Shown here: in pieces, positions 17,420-26,910 of the stretch | How positions within the stretch are numbered: position 1 is the first letter of the stretch | Layout: every line of letters starts with the position of its first letter | Assembly: GCA_007130045.1 (NCBI GenBank) | Contig: SLTG01000105.1 | Span: 1 to 34,818, forward strand | Direction: 5' to 3' | Length of the DNA: 34,818 bases | Source: Opitutales bacterium | Lineage (GTDB): Bacteria > Verrucomicrobiota > Verrucomicrobiia > Opitutales > T3Sed10-336 | The notes under the pieces: generated by a model | Database searches by the model: none | The model's input: only the letters and a program-made list of their open reading frames with translations | What the model was told of the DNA's origin: nothing | Program-made: the position numbers and the translations under genes

Positions 17420-18031
17420 ATGAAACTACCGATTGCCGTAATTGCTGGTTTGGGAATGATCGTTGCCGCGTCCGCTTCGTTGATGGGCGCTAATCCCGGA
17501 GAGCCCGCTCCCGAGTTCACCTTGCTTGATTCCAATGGAAACGAACATTCCCTTTCCGATTACAAGGGGAAGTTTGTTGTGCTGGAATGGGTCAACCACG
17601 GCTGCCCCTTCGTCGTGAAATTCTATCGGCCGGGCGAAATGCAGCGCCTGCAAAAAAAGTACACCGAGCAGGGTGTCATCTGGTTCACCATCAACACTTC
17701 GGCGCCGGGATTGCAGGGGCACATGACGCCCGAACAGGCCAACGCGAGTATTGAAGAACTGAACGCTCACCCGACTGCGATCCTGCTCGACCATGACGGA
17801 GTCGTGGGCAGGCGGTACGATGCGCGCGTGACTCCGCACATGTACGTGATCGACCCGGAGGGCACCCTGATCTACAACGGGGCGATCGACAGCAATCCCT
17901 CAAGCCGTTCCTCGGACATTGAGGCCGCTGAAAACTACGTCGTGTCCGCCCTGACCGCCGCGATGAACGGAGAAGAGGTCGCGACACCCCGGACCCGTCC
18001 CTATGGATGCTCGATGAAATACGCGGATTGA
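17420..18031 (+). CDS. Secreted thioredoxin-fold (AhpC/TSA-Redoxin) protein
   Basis: 203 residues with a signal peptide (MKLPIAVIAGLGMIVAASAS). APEFTLLDSNGNEHSLSDYKG and FVVLEWVNHGCPFVVKFY are typical of the redoxin/AhpC-TSA group; Cys62 in NHGCPF is the active cysteine, and a second conserved Cys197 lies in YGCSMKY at the very end. VTPHMYVIDPEG is the cis-Pro strand. Relatives act as periplasmic peroxiredoxins or thiol reductases; the exact activity is unknown. The start is ATG 17420 with GAAAGAA just upstream. Together with the DsbD-alpha-like gene it forms a small redox pair, closed by a strong terminator. Confidence 0.8.
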   Translation: MKLPIAVIAGLGMIVAASASLMGANPGEPAPEFTLLDSNGNEHSLSDYKGKFVVLEWVNHGCPFVVKFYRPGEMQRLQKKYTEQGVIWFTINTSAPGLQGHMTPEQANASIEELNAHPTAILLDHDGVVGRRYDARVTPHMYVIDPEGTLIYNGAIDSNPSSRSSDIEAAENYVVSALTAAMNGEEVATPRTRPYGCSMKYAD

Positions 18032-18081
18032 AGAGATTCGGTCGGCGTGGACTCGCGATTTTTTTCCGAGTCTGATTTCAG

Positions 18082-18118
18082 AATGCCCCGCCGGATTTTT
18101 CCAGCGGGGCATTTTTTT
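18082..18118 (+). terminator. Rho-independent terminator after the redoxin gene
   Basis: A perfect 10-bp stem AATGCCCCGC (18082-18091) / GCGGGGCATT (18104-18113), followed by a run of T. It lies 50 bp after the redoxin stop and separates it from metK. Confidence 0.88.
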
Positions 18119-18203
18119 GTTAGAATCGGTATAAATCTCTTATATCAGGTCGCTTAAGAAATATATCCCGCATTGAATTACGGCTCCGTGCGCATAACAA
18201 ATC

Positions 18204-18229
18204 ATTTTATCCGAATATTTTGATAAAAT
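18204..18229. repeat. Perfect 8-bp inverted repeat upstream of metK
   Basis: ATTTTATC (18204-18211), 10-nt loop, GATAAAAT (18222-18229). It ends 3 bp before the candidate -35 of metK. It could be an operator. If transcription starts further upstream it would be a leader hairpin. No known SAM riboswitch core is visible in 18119-18269. Confidence 0.5.
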
Positions 18230-18231
18230 AC

Positions 18232-18261
18232 TTGCAAGGGGGGCGAACGGTGCTTTATGTT
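18232..18261 (+). promoter_or_regulatory. Candidate metK promoter, possibly giving a leaderless mRNA
   Basis: TTGCAA (18232-18237), 18 bp, TATGTT (18256-18261). Only 8 nt separate the -10 from ATG 18270, so the transcript would begin at or next to the start codon. An inverted repeat GCGAAC (18243-18248) / GTTCGC (18259-18264) overlaps the -10 and could be a repressor site. GCTTTATGTTC recurs at 26892-26902, 9 nt before another ATG. Confidence 0.4.
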
Positions 18262-18269
18262 CGCTCTCT

Positions 18270-19460
18270 ATGTCACAGAAATTTATTTTTTCTTCAGAAT
18301 CCGTGGGAGAAGGGCATCCGGACAAAGTTTCGGATTTCATCTCCGACAGCGTGCTGGACGCCTGCCTGGAGCAGGATCCCAAGAGCCGCGTTGCGTGCGA
18401 GACGCTCGTCAAGAGCAACCAGGTTGTGTTGGGCGGCGAGATCACGACCAACGCGAAATTGAATTACGAGCAGATTGTTCGTGACGCTATTCGAGAGATC
18501 GGGTACACGAATTCGGACGACATTTTTCATGCCGATGAAGTCTTCGTATCCAACTTCCTGACGCGTCAGTCGCCCGACATCGCGCAGGGCGTTGACGAAA
18601 AGAAGGCGGAAGGTAAGGAAACCGACGAGCAGGGCGCCGGCGATCAGGGGATTATGTTCGGTTACGCCTGTGACGAGACGCCGGAGCTGATGCCGTCGGC
18701 GATCATGTATTCGCACCGGCTTGGCGCGGAACTGACGCGCATTCGCAAGAGCGGCGAGGTTTCCTGGCTGCGTCCGGACGCGAAGTCCCAGGTTTCGATC
18801 AGCTACGAGGACGGAAAGCCTAAGGCGATCACGGCCGTGGTGATTTCGACCCAGCACACCCCTGAGGTGACGCATTCGGAGATCAGGGAGTTCTTGACCG
18901 AGAGTGTGATCAAGAAGGTATTGCCGGTCGAAATGATGAACGACGACACCGAGATCCTGATCAATCCGACCGGCAAGTTCGTGGTCGGAGGACCCGCGGG
19001 GGACTGCGGGCTCACCGGGCGAAAGATCATCGTCGATACCTACGGCGGCTGGAGCCGTCACGGCGGGGGAGCGTTTTCCGGAAAGGATCCGTCGAAGGTC
19101 GACCGTTCGGCCACGTACATGTGCCGGTGGGTCGCCAAGAATGTGGTCGCCGCCGGTCTCGCCGCGAAGGCGGAGTTGCAGGTCGCCTACGCGATCGGAC
19201 ATCCGCGTCCGGTAAGCATTTTTGTCGATACGTTCGGCACCGCGAAGGTCGACGAGGAAGTGATCCGCCAGGCGGTCATCGACGTTTTCGGCTTCAAGCC
19301 GACGGCGATCGTGGAACAGCTTGATCTGCTCCGTCCGATCTACCGCCGGACCACGAACTACGGCCATTTCGGCAAGAGCGATCTGCCGTGGGAGCAGACG
19401 AACCGTGTCGACGAGTTGAAGAGGGCCGTCGAGAAAGCCGGCGCAGCGGTTCCCGCTTAA
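18270..19460 (+). CDS. metK: S-adenosylmethionine synthetase
   Basis: Makes SAM from methionine and ATP. The 396 residues include GEGHPDK near the N-terminus, the ATP/phosphate motif [12 protein letters not shown] and the P-loop-like [17 protein letters not shown], all diagnostic. Length is normal for bacterial MetK. The start is ATG 18270; no Shine-Dalgarno lies at normal distance (a G-rich run sits over 25 nt upstream), in keeping with a possibly leaderless message. ahcY follows on the same strand after 179 bp, so the synthesis of SAM and the clearing of its product SAH are encoded together. Confidence 0.96.
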   Translation: MSQKFIFSSESVGEGHPDKVSDFISDSVLDACLEQDPKSRVACETLVKSNQVVLGGEITTNAKLNYEQIVRDAIREIGYTNSDDIFHADEVFVSNFLTRQSPDIAQGVDEKKAEGKETDEQGAGDQGIMFGYACDETPELMPSAIMYSHRLGAELTRIRKSGEVSWLRPDAKSQVSISYEDGKPKAITAVVISTQHTPEVTHSEIREFLTESVIKKVLPVEMMNDDTEILINPTGKFVVGGPAGDCGLTGRKIIVDTYGGWSRHGGGAFSGKDPSKVDRSATYMCRWVAKNVVAAGLAAKAELQVAYAIGHPRPVSIFVDTFGTAKVDEEVIRQAVIDVFGFKPTAIVEQLDLLRPIYRRTTNYGHFGKSDLPWEQTNRVDELKRAVEKAGAAVPA

Positions 19461-19639
19461 GAGCGCTCCGCTCCCAGGGGCGGGAATCGAGAGGGTTGCA
19501 TGGCGAGACCCCCGTTCGGGGACCTTGTCAAACCGTCGATCCTCAATTCGCCTCTCCGCCAAATTCGCGACATGGAAACACGGAGTGAGGCGGACTCCCC
19601 GCACCTGAAATCCAACACCTGAAACCAAATTATTAGTTT

Positions 19640-21064
19640 ATGAGTACACAAACCGCAGTCGAACAAGACTACAAAATCGCGGATATTTCCCTGGCCGATT
19701 GGGGCCGGAAAGAGATGGATATCGCGGAAATCGAAATGCCGGGCCTGATCTCGGTGAGAGAGAAATACGCATCCGAAAAGCCGCTCCAGGGCGTGCGGAT
19801 CACAGGATCGCTTCACATGACGATTCAGACCGCCGTCCTTATCGAAACGCTCCAGGCGCTGGGCGCGGAAGTGCGTTGGGCGAGCTGTAATATATTCTCG
19901 ACCCAGGATCATGCCGCCGCCGCGGTCGCGGAGCGCGGAACGCCGGTCTTTGCCTGGAAGGGCGAGACCCTTGAAGAGTACTGGTGGTGTACCCACCAGG
20001 CACTGACGTTCCCGGGCGGAAAGGGACCCCAGTTGATCGTCGATGACGGCGGCGACGCGACCCTTCTCATTCACAAGGGCTACGAGCTCGAGAACGGAAG
20101 CGAATGGGTGAATACCGACTCCGAGAACAAGGAGGAGGCGATCGTCAAAAACCTCCTGAAGAAGATTCACAAGGAAAACCCGAATCACTGGCACGAACTC
20201 GTGAAGGATTGGAAGGGCGTTTCCGAGGAGACGACCACCGGTGTCCACCGTCTCTACGCGATGATGAAGAACGGAACGCTTCTCGTTCCGGCGATCAACG
20301 TCAATGACTCCGTCACCAAGAGCAAGTTCGACAATCTCTACGGCTGCCGCGAGTCGCTCGTCGATGGCATCAAGCGCGCGACCGACGCGATGATCGCCGG
20401 CAAGGTGGCGGTGGTTTGCGGATATGGCGACGTCGGCAAGGGTTCGGCGCAGTCCCTGCGCGGTCTCGGCGCCCGGGTGATTGTCACCGAAATCGACCCG
20501 ATTTGCGCGCTTCAGGCGGCCATGGAAGGGTTCGAAGTCAAGACTTTGGAGGACACCTTGGGGTCGGCTGACATTTACGTGACGACCACGGGCAACCGCG
20601 ACGTCATCACGGCCGAGCACATGGGCAAGATGAAGGACCACGCCATCGTTTGCAATATCGGCCACTTCGACAACGAGATCCAGATCGACAAACTCGAAAA
20701 CCTCGACGGAGTCGAAAAGGTCAACATCAAGCCGCAGGTCGACAAGTTCACTTTCCCGGACGGACATTCGATTCTCGTCCTCGCCGAAGGGCGCCTGGTC
20801 AATCTGGGTTGCGCGACCGGACATCCGTCTTTCGTGATGTCGAACTCTTTCACCAACCAGACGCTGGCGCAGATCGAGCTCTGGAAGAACAAGGACAAGT
20901 ACGACAAGGAGGTTTACTTGCTTCCGAAGGAATTGGACGAAGAGGTGGCCCGCCTGCACCTCGAGCGCATCGGCGTCAAACTGACGAAGCTGACCAAGGG
21001 CCAGTCCGATTATCTCGGCATCCCGCAGGAAGGTCCCTTCAAGCCGGATACCTACCGGTACTAG
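19640..21064 (+). CDS. ahcY: Adenosylhomocysteinase (SAH hydrolase)
   Basis: Cleaves S-adenosylhomocysteine to adenosine and homocysteine using bound NAD, relieving product inhibition of methyltransferases. 474 residues, the longer bacterial form with the roughly 40-residue insert. Motifs: [32 protein letters not shown], the NAD-binding [24 protein letters not shown] and the C-terminal PFKPDTYRY. The start is ATG 19640, in an AT-rich context without a Shine-Dalgarno. The 179-bp gap after metK lacks the core of the SAH riboswitch that precedes ahcY in some bacteria. Two terminator hairpins follow the stop. Confidence 0.96.
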   Translation: MSTQTAVEQDYKIADISLADWGRKEMDIAEIEMPGLISVREKYASEKPLQGVRITGSLHMTIQTAVLIETLQALGAEVRWASCNIFSTQDHAAAAVAERGTPVFAWKGETLEEYWWCTHQALTFPGGKGPQLIVDDGGDATLLIHKGYELENGSEWVNTDSENKEEAIVKNLLKKIHKENPNHWHELVKDWKGVSEETTTGVHRLYAMMKNGTLLVPAINVNDSVTKSKFDNLYGCRESLVDGIKRATDAMIAGKVAVVCGYGDVGKGSAQSLRGLGARVIVTEIDPICALQAAMEGFEVKTLEDTLGSADIYVTTTGNRDVITAEHMGKMKDHAIVCNIGHFDNEIQIDKLENLDGVEKVNIKPQVDKFTFPDGHSILVLAEGRLVNLGCATGHPSFVMSNSFTNQTLAQIELWKNKDKYDKEVYLLPKELDEEVARLHLERIGVKLTKLTKGQSDYLGIPQEGPFKPDTYRY

Positions 21065-21097
21065 AGGCGCTCCGGGGAGAATCGGAATTTTGAAGTT

Positions 21098-21121
21098 CGC
21101 CGCGGGCAATCGCGGCGTTTT
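21098..21121 (+). terminator. First hairpin of a tandem terminator after ahcY
   Basis: CGCCGCG (21098-21104) / CGCGGCG (21111-21117), followed by TTTT. A short T-run makes it a weak terminator alone. Confidence 0.5.
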
Positions 21122-21140
21122 CCTCCTCCCTCCCAACCGG

Positions 21141-21174
21141 GGCCCCCGCGATATTGTCGCGGGGGCCTTCTTTT
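21141..21174 (+). terminator. Strong rho-independent terminator after ahcY
   Basis: A perfect 11-bp GC stem GGCCCCCGCGA (21141-21151) / TCGCGGGGGCC (21157-21167) with a 5-nt loop, followed by TTCTTTT. It separates ahcY from the aminotransferase gene. Confidence 0.85.
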
Positions 21175-21243
21175 CGCTCCGCGGTGCGGACAAAAACCTA
21201 GACAAGGCACGAGTCTTATCCCAAGTATAACCGCCTGCTGATT

Positions 21244-22110
21244 ATGAAGATTTACCTGGACGGAGACTATGTGGATGAAGCCGATGCCAGAATTTCCGTG
21301 TTCGATCACGGACTGCTGTACGGTGATGGCGTGTTCGAGGGCATCCGCCTTTACGAAGGGTGCGTTTTCCGCCTGGATGAACACCTTGAGAGGTTGGAGT
21401 TTTCCGCCAAGGCGATCTTGCTCGACCTGCCCCTTTCTCGTGATGAGATTTCGGAGATCGTGTGCGAGACCTGCCGGAGAAACGGCCTGACAAACGGTTA
21501 TATTCGCCTGATTGTCACCCGCGGCATAGGCAACCTGGGGTTGTCGCCGGACAGCTGCGGGCGGCCGACGGTGATTGTGATCGCCGATACGATCGAGCTG
21601 TATCCCGTCGAATATTACGAGAAAGGCCTGGACATCGTCACCGTGCCGACGCGACGGATCAATCCCGCGGCGCTGAACCCGGCGGTCAAGTCCCTGAATT
21701 ACCTGAACAACGTTCTCGCGCGGATCGAGGCGTCCCAGCACGGCGCGCCCGAGGCGATAATGCTCAACGACCAAGGATATGTCGCCGAGTGTACCGGAGA
21801 TAATATTTTCATGCTCAGCCGAGAGAAGGTTTACACGCCGGACACAAGTTGCGGGGCATTGAAGGGGATCACGCGCGACACGGTGATCGATATTGCCGAA
21901 GACCTGGGGATTCCGCTCGTCGAAGCCGACCTCACCCGATACGACTTTTGGACCGCCGAGGAATGCTTTCTGACCGGTACCGCCGCGGAGGTGGTTCCGG
22001 TTGTGCGAATCGACGGGCGCGCGATCGGAAACGGCAAGCCGGGGGCCGTCACGCAGCGTTTTATTGACAGCTTCCGCAAACGTGCGAGCCACGAGGGAAC
22101 CCGAATCTGA
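21244..22110 (+). CDS. ilvE: Branched-chain amino acid aminotransferase (class IV PLP)
   Basis: Transaminates the 2-oxo acids of valine, leucine and isoleucine with glutamate. 288 residues, a normal fold-type IV length. Seen: DHGLLYGDGVFEGIRLYEG, the Arg-containing RLIVTRG strand, VKSLNYLNNVLARIEA with the likely PLP lysine Lys149, and the cofactor-contact segment AECTGDNIFML. The start is ATG 21244. D-amino-acid transaminase or 4-amino-4-deoxychorismate lyase are relatives, but the EGIRLY and SLNYLNN pattern favours the IlvE group. With cimA in the same region it points to isoleucine synthesis. 275 bp separate it from mcsA. Confidence 0.85.
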   Translation: MKIYLDGDYVDEADARISVFDHGLLYGDGVFEGIRLYEGCVFRLDEHLERLEFSAKAILLDLPLSRDEISEIVCETCRRNGLTNGYIRLIVTRGIGNLGLSPDSCGRPTVIVIADTIELYPVEYYEKGLDIVTVPTRRINPAALNPAVKSLNYLNNVLARIEASQHGAPEAIMLNDQGYVAECTGDNIFMLSREKVYTPDTSCGALKGITRDTVIDIAEDLGIPLVEADLTRYDFWTAEECFLTGTAAEVVPVVRIDGRAIGNGKPGAVTQRFIDSFRKRASHEGTRI

Positions 22111-22385
22111 GATATACGGTTTCGCCGGCTCGGTTGCCGCGCGGTTGCGGGACAGGACGTCCGGACCATTGCGTCGTTTTGTCGCACGAGGGGCGTGTTC
22201 GAACGAATCGGTCCTTCATCGTTGCTGGAATTGCGCTCCGTTCAATCCGGGCTGAGAGCCCTGTACGCCGGCAATCGCTCCATTTTCGTTCGGTCGGCAT
22301 GCTTCGTGCAGGTTAATGCGAAGAAATGTCGTGGAATGAAATTCTTTTGTCGATCTAAGGGTAAAATAGTGATATAGTTTTCAAT

Positions 22386-22889
22386 ATGGCAAAAGCCTTG
22401 AAATGTAATCTTTGCGATAACCACGCGACCGTCCACCTAACGCAGATCCTGAACAACAAGATTCATAAGGTGGACCTGTGCGAGTCGTGTGCGCAGCAGA
22501 AAGGAGTGACCGATCCGAACGGCTTCTCCCTGGCCGACCTGTTGATCAAGTCGACCGGCGGCGAGGAGGCGGGCGCAGACCAGGCCCTGAAATGTCCGAC
22601 CTGCGGCTACACGCGGAGGAACTTCAGCAAGTCCGGCCGCCTCGGTTGTCCCGATTGCTACGATTACTTCAAGGATACTATCGATTCGATTCTGGCAAAC
22701 ATGCACAAGGGTACCACTCACTGCGGGAAGGTGCCGGTCAATGCCCGGGCGCACATTTCGTTGCGCGAGGAGGTTTCGCGCCTGGAGGAGGAGTTGAAAA
22801 AGGCCGTCGACGCCGAGCGGTACGAGGATGCCGCGCAATACCGGGACCGGATCCAGGAGGTGAGAAAGGCGCGCGACCAAAACGAGTGA
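22386..22889 (+). CDS. mcsA: McsA-like zinc-finger/UVR-motif activator of McsB
   Basis: 167 residues. Four CxxC pairs (Cys7/10, 32/35, 70/73, 88/91) form the two zinc-binding modules of McsA, with CNLCDNHATVHLTQ at the start. A C-terminal UVR (UvrB/UvrC) helical hairpin at about 128-165 reads LREEVSRLEEELKKAVDAER. In Firmicutes McsA activates the arginine kinase McsB and helps target ClpC. The gene is followed after 7 bp by mcsB. ATG 22386 has no Shine-Dalgarno, and a TATAGT hexamer ends 8 nt upstream, so a leaderless start is possible. Cytoplasmic. Confidence 0.88.
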   Translation: MAKALKCNLCDNHATVHLTQILNNKIHKVDLCESCAQQKGVTDPNGFSLADLLIKSTGGEEAGADQALKCPTCGYTRRNFSKSGRLGCPDCYDYFKDTIDSILANMHKGTTHCGKVPVNARAHISLREEVSRLEEELKKAVDAERYEDAAQYRDRIQEVRKARDQNE

Positions 22890-22896
22890 CTGGGCC

Positions 22897-23973
22897 ATGA
22901 TTATCAAACCATTACTGGATTCAAAGGCGGAGTTGACGCACGGGAACGTGACGAAGTGCCCGGTCGTGCTCAGCACACGCATTCGCCTTGCCCGCAACCT
23001 CGCGGCACACTTGTTTCCGGGATGGGCCGCGGAGTCCGAACGCAGCGAGATTCTCGCCAATTGTTTTGCGTCGATCGGTTCGGTGACCGGCATGAAACGT
23101 GGGTACAAGTTTAAGATCGAGGAGCTTGACGATCTCCAGAGAAAGATTCTTTACGAGCGCCACCTGATCAGCCGCGAACTGATGTCCAGCAACAACGGCG
23201 CGGGAACGCTCGTCAGTAAAGACCAGTCGTGCGTGGTCATGGTTAACGAGGAGGACCACCTGCGCATCCAGGTACTCCGGAGCGGATTTCATTTCAAGCG
23301 CGTTTGGCGAACGATCGACCGGATCGACTCGGCGATCGAGGAGCGGCTTCCCTACGCTTTTTCCGAGGAACTCGGATACCTGACGGCCTGCCCGACCAAC
23401 GTCGGTACCGGAATGCGTGCCTCGGCGATGATGCATCTCCCCGGTCTGGTCATTTCGAACCAGATGGAAAAGGTCATCCGGGCGGTCAATCAGCTCGGCA
23501 TTGTGGTCCGGGGCCTGTTTGGAGAAGGCTCCGACGCCAGCGGGAGCATCTTCCAGATTTCCAACCAGATGACGCTCGGAGAAACCGAGCAGCAGATCAT
23601 CAAACGTCTCTCCAGCGTTCTGGAAAGCATCATCGAGCAGGAAAACAACGCGCGGGGAAGACTGCTGGAGGCCGAACGGACGAAGCTTTTCGATAAGATC
23701 GCCCGCGCGTACGGGATACTCAGGAGCAGCCACGTCATGAGTTCCGCCGAGGCTATGAACCTGCTTTCGCTGATTCGGCTCGGCCTTGACATAAAGTTGT
23801 TCGAAGAAGAGAACAGAGAGATTCTCGACCGGCTTTTGATTGAGAGTCAACCCGGACATATTCAGTATTCCGCAAAACATCTTGCGGATTCCGAAGAGAG
23901 AGATGTGCTCCGTGCGGCCTATTTAAGAACCGAGTTTGAAAAAATCCAGGAACCGGATTTTGGTGATATTTAA
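22897..23973 (+). CDS. mcsB: Protein arginine kinase McsB
   Basis: Phosphorylates arginine side chains, marking proteins for ClpC. 358 residues, as in Bacillus. Phosphagen-kinase motifs are complete: LSTRIRLARNL, the catalytic NEEDHLRIQ, TACPTNVGTGMRAS (reactive Cys and phosphate loop) and DASGSIFQISNQMTLGE. The C-terminal part has RDVLRA (Arg335-Ala340), matching the RDxxRA motif that forms an allosteric phosphoarginine pocket in McsB. It therefore looks active and self-regulated. Spacing is 7 bp to mcsA and 29 bp to clpC, so they form one operon. The CtsR repressor usually found with it in Firmicutes is absent. Confidence 0.95.
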   Translation: MIIKPLLDSKAELTHGNVTKCPVVLSTRIRLARNLAAHLFPGWAAESERSEILANCFASIGSVTGMKRGYKFKIEELDDLQRKILYERHLISRELMSSNNGAGTLVSKDQSCVVMVNEEDHLRIQVLRSGFHFKRVWRTIDRIDSAIEERLPYAFSEELGYLTACPTNVGTGMRASAMMHLPGLVISNQMEKVIRAVNQLGIVVRGLFGEGSDASGSIFQISNQMTLGETEQQIIKRLSSVLESIIEQENNARGRLLEAERTKLFDKIARAYGILRSSHVMSSAEAMNLLSLIRLGLDIKLFEEENREILDRLLIESQPGHIQYSAKHLADSEERDVLRAAYLRTEFEKIQEPDFGDI

Positions 23974-24002
23974 ACCGAAAAGAACCAGGAAGGAATAGTC
24001 CC

Positions 24003-26489
24003 ATGGAACCAATGAACAATTTCACTCCCAGAGCGCAGCAAGTGCTTGCACTTGCTCGCAAAGAGGCCGATCGCTTTCACCACAACTATGTCGGCACCGA
24101 GCATATTCTCCTCGGGCTGATCAAGCTGGGGCAGGGGGTGGCCGTAAGCGTCCTCCAGAAGATGGGGCTCGACCTCGGCACCGTGCGCAACGCGGTGGAA
24201 AAACAGGTTGGCATGGGACCGGAAGGCAAACACTCCGGAAACATCCCCTACACGCCGAGAGTCAAGAAGGTCCTCTCGTTGGCGGGCAAGGAGGCGAAGG
24301 CCCTAAATCACAGTTACGTCGGCACCGAGCACATTCTGCTCGGATTGCTTCGGGAAGGAGAGGGCGTCGCCGCCCGGGTCCTCAAATCCCTTGAAATCGA
24401 TATCGAACGTACCCGGAATGAAATCCTCAGCGAACTCGATCCGCAATTCTCCGGCGAGGCCGAGGAGTCGATGGCTTCCGCCCGCTCCCACAGTGCGGAA
24501 GAGAAGAAGGACCAGAAGACGCCGGCTTTGAAGGCGTTCGGCCGCGACCTGACCGAGCTCGCCCAGAAAGGCGAACTGGACCCGGTGGTCGGTCGCAAGC
24601 CCGAAATCCGTCGTGTCGTTCAGATCCTCTGCCGCCGTACCAAGAACAATCCGGTGCTCATCGGCGAGGCCGGCGTCGGCAAGACGGCCATCGTCGAAGG
24701 GCTCGCCATTGAGGTCGCCAACGGCATCGTCCCTGAGATCCTCGCCGACAAGCGCATCATCACCCTCGACCTCGCACTGATGGTGGCGGGCACCAAGTAC
24801 CGCGGTCAATTCGAGGAACGCATCAAGGCGGTCATGGAGGAGATCAAGCGAATGAAGAACGTGATCATCTTCATCGACGAACTCCACACGATCGTCGGCG
24901 CGGGCGCCGCCGAAGGCGCCATGGACGCGTCGAACATTTTCAAGCCTGCGCTCTCCCGTGGAGAACTCCAGTGCATCGGCGCGACCACCCTCGGCGAGTA
25001 CCGCAAGTACATCGAGAAGGACAGTGCGCTCGACCGCCGCTTTCAGAGCGTCAAGGTGGACGCGCCCTCGGTGGACGACTCAGTCCTGATCCTCAAAGGG
25101 ATTCGCAGCAAGTACGAGGAGCACCACAAGGTGACATACACAGACCCCGCCCTCGATGCCGCGGTCAGGCTTTCGGACCGTTACATCACCGGACGATTCC
25201 TGCCCGACAAGGCGATCGACGTGCTCGACGAGGCCGGCGCCCGCGCGCGCATTTCCTCGCTCAACCGTCCCCCGGAGATCGAGGAACTGAGCAAGCAGAT
25301 CGAATCGATCTGTGAGAAAAAGGAAGAGGCCATCAGCCAACAGCATTTCGAAGAGGCCGCGAAGTTCCGCGATCAGGAGAAACGGCTTCGCGCGAAGCGT
25401 GAGAACGCGCTTGAGGAATGGAAGCGTTCCCGTAAGGAAACGCAGGTCACTGTGGACGAGGAAGAGATGCTCCAGATTGTCGCTGACTGGACGGGGATTC
25501 CGCTAAGCCGCCTCGAAAAGAAGGAGGCCGAGAAGCTCCTCGTTATCGAAAAGGAGCTTCAGAAGGCGGTTATCGGTCAGGACGACGCCACAGTGGCCAT
25601 CGCAAAGGCCCTGCGCCGGTCCCGCGCGGACCTCAAGGATCCGCGCCGGCCGATCGGATCGTTCCTGTTCCTGGGTCCGACCGGGGTCGGAAAGACTCAT
25701 TTGGCCAAGACACTCGCCGAAAAGATGTTCGGCGATCAGGACTCGATCATCCAGATCGATATGTCCGAATACATGGAGAAGTTCTCCGTGTCCCGCCTGA
25801 TCGGGTCTCCTCCCGGGTACGTGGGGTACGAGGAAGGCGGCCAGCTCTCCGAGGCCGTCCGCCGCCGTCCTTATTCGGTTATCCTTTTCGACGAGGTCGA
25901 GAAGGCGCATCCGGAAGTCATCCAACTCCTTCTCCAGGTGCTTGAAGACGGGCGTTTGACCGACAGCCTCGGACGCAAGGTGGACTTCCGCAATACCGTC
26001 ATCATCATGACCTCGAACATCGGGGCGCATTTGATCCAGAGACAGACCTCCATGGGCTTTGGCGCCACCAACACGGGGATGGATGACTTCGAAAAGACCA
26101 AGGAAAAGATTAACGAGGAGGCCAAACGGACCTTCAAGCCCGAGTTTCTCAACCGGATCAGCGACATCATAGTATTTCGCTCGCTGGGCAGACCCGAGAT
26201 TCTCAGCATTGTCGAACTCGAAGTCGCCCAGCTCTCGAAGCGGCTGGCAGGACGCAAAATAACCCTGGAGGTCAACAGCGAAGCGAGGGAGTTTATCGCC
26301 GAAAAGGGCTACGACGACAAGTATGGAGCCCGTCCGCTTCGCCGCGCGGTCGAGCAGTACATTGAGGATCCTTTGGCGGAAGCCATCCTCCGCGGTGATG
26401 TCAAGGCCGGCCAGCCGGTCAAGGTGATTCGCGAAGGCGACGGTCTTGGCTTCCAGCAGAACAGTCCGGCCGAAGAGATTTCCCGCTAA
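24003..26489 (+). CDS. clpC: ATP-dependent unfoldase ClpC
   Basis: HSP100 AAA+ unfoldase that feeds substrates to ClpP. 828 residues: a two-repeat Clp_N domain (1-150), AAA1 with Walker A GEAGVGKT and Walker [11 protein letters not shown], a UVR-type middle region (about 425-460, [20 protein letters not shown]), AAA2 with [16 protein letters not shown] and [12 protein letters not shown], and a D2-small domain. Both N-domain repeats keep GTEH (Glu33, Glu109), equivalent to the phosphoarginine-binding glutamates of Bacillus ClpC. The start is ATG 24003, after a strong AGGAAGGAA. It is the last gene of the mcsA-mcsB-clpC operon. Confidence 0.97.
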   Translation: MEPMNNFTPRAQQVLALARKEADRFHHNYVGTEHILLGLIKLGQGVAVSVLQKMGLDLGTVRNAVEKQVGMGPEGKHSGNIPYTPRVKKVLSLAGKEAKALNHSYVGTEHILLGLLREGEGVAARVLKSLEIDIERTRNEILSELDPQFSGEAEESMASARSHSAEEKKDQKTPALKAFGRDLTELAQKGELDPVVGRKPEIRRVVQILCRRTKNNPVLIGEAGVGKTAIVEGLAIEVANGIVPEILADKRIITLDLALMVAGTKYRGQFEERIKAVMEEIKRMKNVIIFIDELHTIVGAGAAEGAMDASNIFKPALSRGELQCIGATTLGEYRKYIEKDSALDRRFQSVKVDAPSVDDSVLILKGIRSKYEEHHKVTYTDPALDAAVRLSDRYITGRFLPDKAIDVLDEAGARARISSLNRPPEIEELSKQIESICEKKEEAISQQHFEEAAKFRDQEKRLRAKRENALEEWKRSRKETQVTVDEEEMLQIVADWTGIPLSRLEKKEAEKLLVIEKELQKAVIGQDDATVAIAKALRRSRADLKDPRRPIGSFLFLGPTGVGKTHLAKTLAEKMFGDQDSIIQIDMSEYMEKFSVSRLIGSPPGYVGYEEGGQLSEAVRRRPYSVILFDEVEKAHPEVIQLLLQVLEDGRLTDSLGRKVDFRNTVIIMTSNIGAHLIQRQTSMGFGATNTGMDDFEKTKEKINEEAKRTFKPEFLNRISDIIVFRSLGRPEILSIVELEVAQLSKRLAGRKITLEVNSEAREFIAEKGYDDKYGARPLRRAVEQYIEDPLAEAILRGDVKAGQPVKVIREGDGLGFQQNSPAEEISR

Positions 26490-26762
26490 CCTGATCTTCC
26501 TCATAGACTCAACATTCGACGTGGCTATTGGCAATGGCTGAACTATTGGCGGGCGTTGGAGGATATCGAATTTGATGATATCGACCGCGAAGGCTTTGGA
26601 TATGTGTTGAGCTACCAGTACAAACCCACCTGCTTTTGGTTTGGGGGTCGAGTTCGAAATGCTTCCCGACCGGTTCGGTTCCGATGCCTATACTCCCCAG
26701 GCGTATGTGTTGCTGTGAGAGGTTGTTTATGCGTCTTGCCTTCTAAACGAATATTGGCCTGA
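26490..26762 (+). other. Open in-frame stretch behind the clpC stop, unassigned gene remnant
   Basis: Directly after the clpC TAA the same frame stays open for 90 codons to TGA 26760-26762. The middle reads like protein, with GYWQWLNYWRALEDIEFDDI and DREGFGYVLSYQYKPTCF; the end is cysteine-rich and doubtful. There is no ATG, only TTG 26556. The aromatic/acidic content could fit the tail of a beta-barrel protein, but I do not recognise it. It is most likely a 3' remnant of a lost gene. Beyond it, to 26873, there is only a 7-bp hairpin (ATCTTCG 26802-26808 / CGAAGAT 26816-26822). Confidence 0.3.
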
Positions 26763-26873
26763 TCGTTCGGGCCGGCTGACGTCGTCAAGGCCGAATCGTG
26801 AATCTTCGTTTTCTGCGAAGATGCATCGCTCGTGAGGGATCATCGGTGGTTGAGTCCGTAGCCGATCCCGTTC

Positions 26874-26901
26874 TTGCGTTCGCCGCACAGGGCTTTATGT
26901 T
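26874..26901 (+). promoter_or_regulatory. Candidate promoter of the ethylbenzene-dehydrogenase-like gene
   Basis: TTGCGT (26874-26879), 16 bp, TATGTT (26896-26901), 9 nt before ATG 26911. It shares GCTTTATGTTC with the metK promoter region and would likewise give a nearly leaderless mRNA. Confidence 0.35.
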
Positions 26902-26910
26902 CCGCGTGTT

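Noticed and set aside
18119-18269. SAM riboswitch upstream of metK.
   Set aside because: None of the conserved cores of SAM-I, SAM-II or SAM/SAH types can be recognised; only simple hairpins are present.
19461-19639. SAH riboswitch upstream of ahcY (GAGCGCTCC is suggestive).
   Set aside because: The remaining conserved segments and pseudoknot partner are not present in order.
19457-21205. Long open frame antisense to ahcY.
   Set aside because: A composition artefact opposite a highly conserved gene; no protein motifs.
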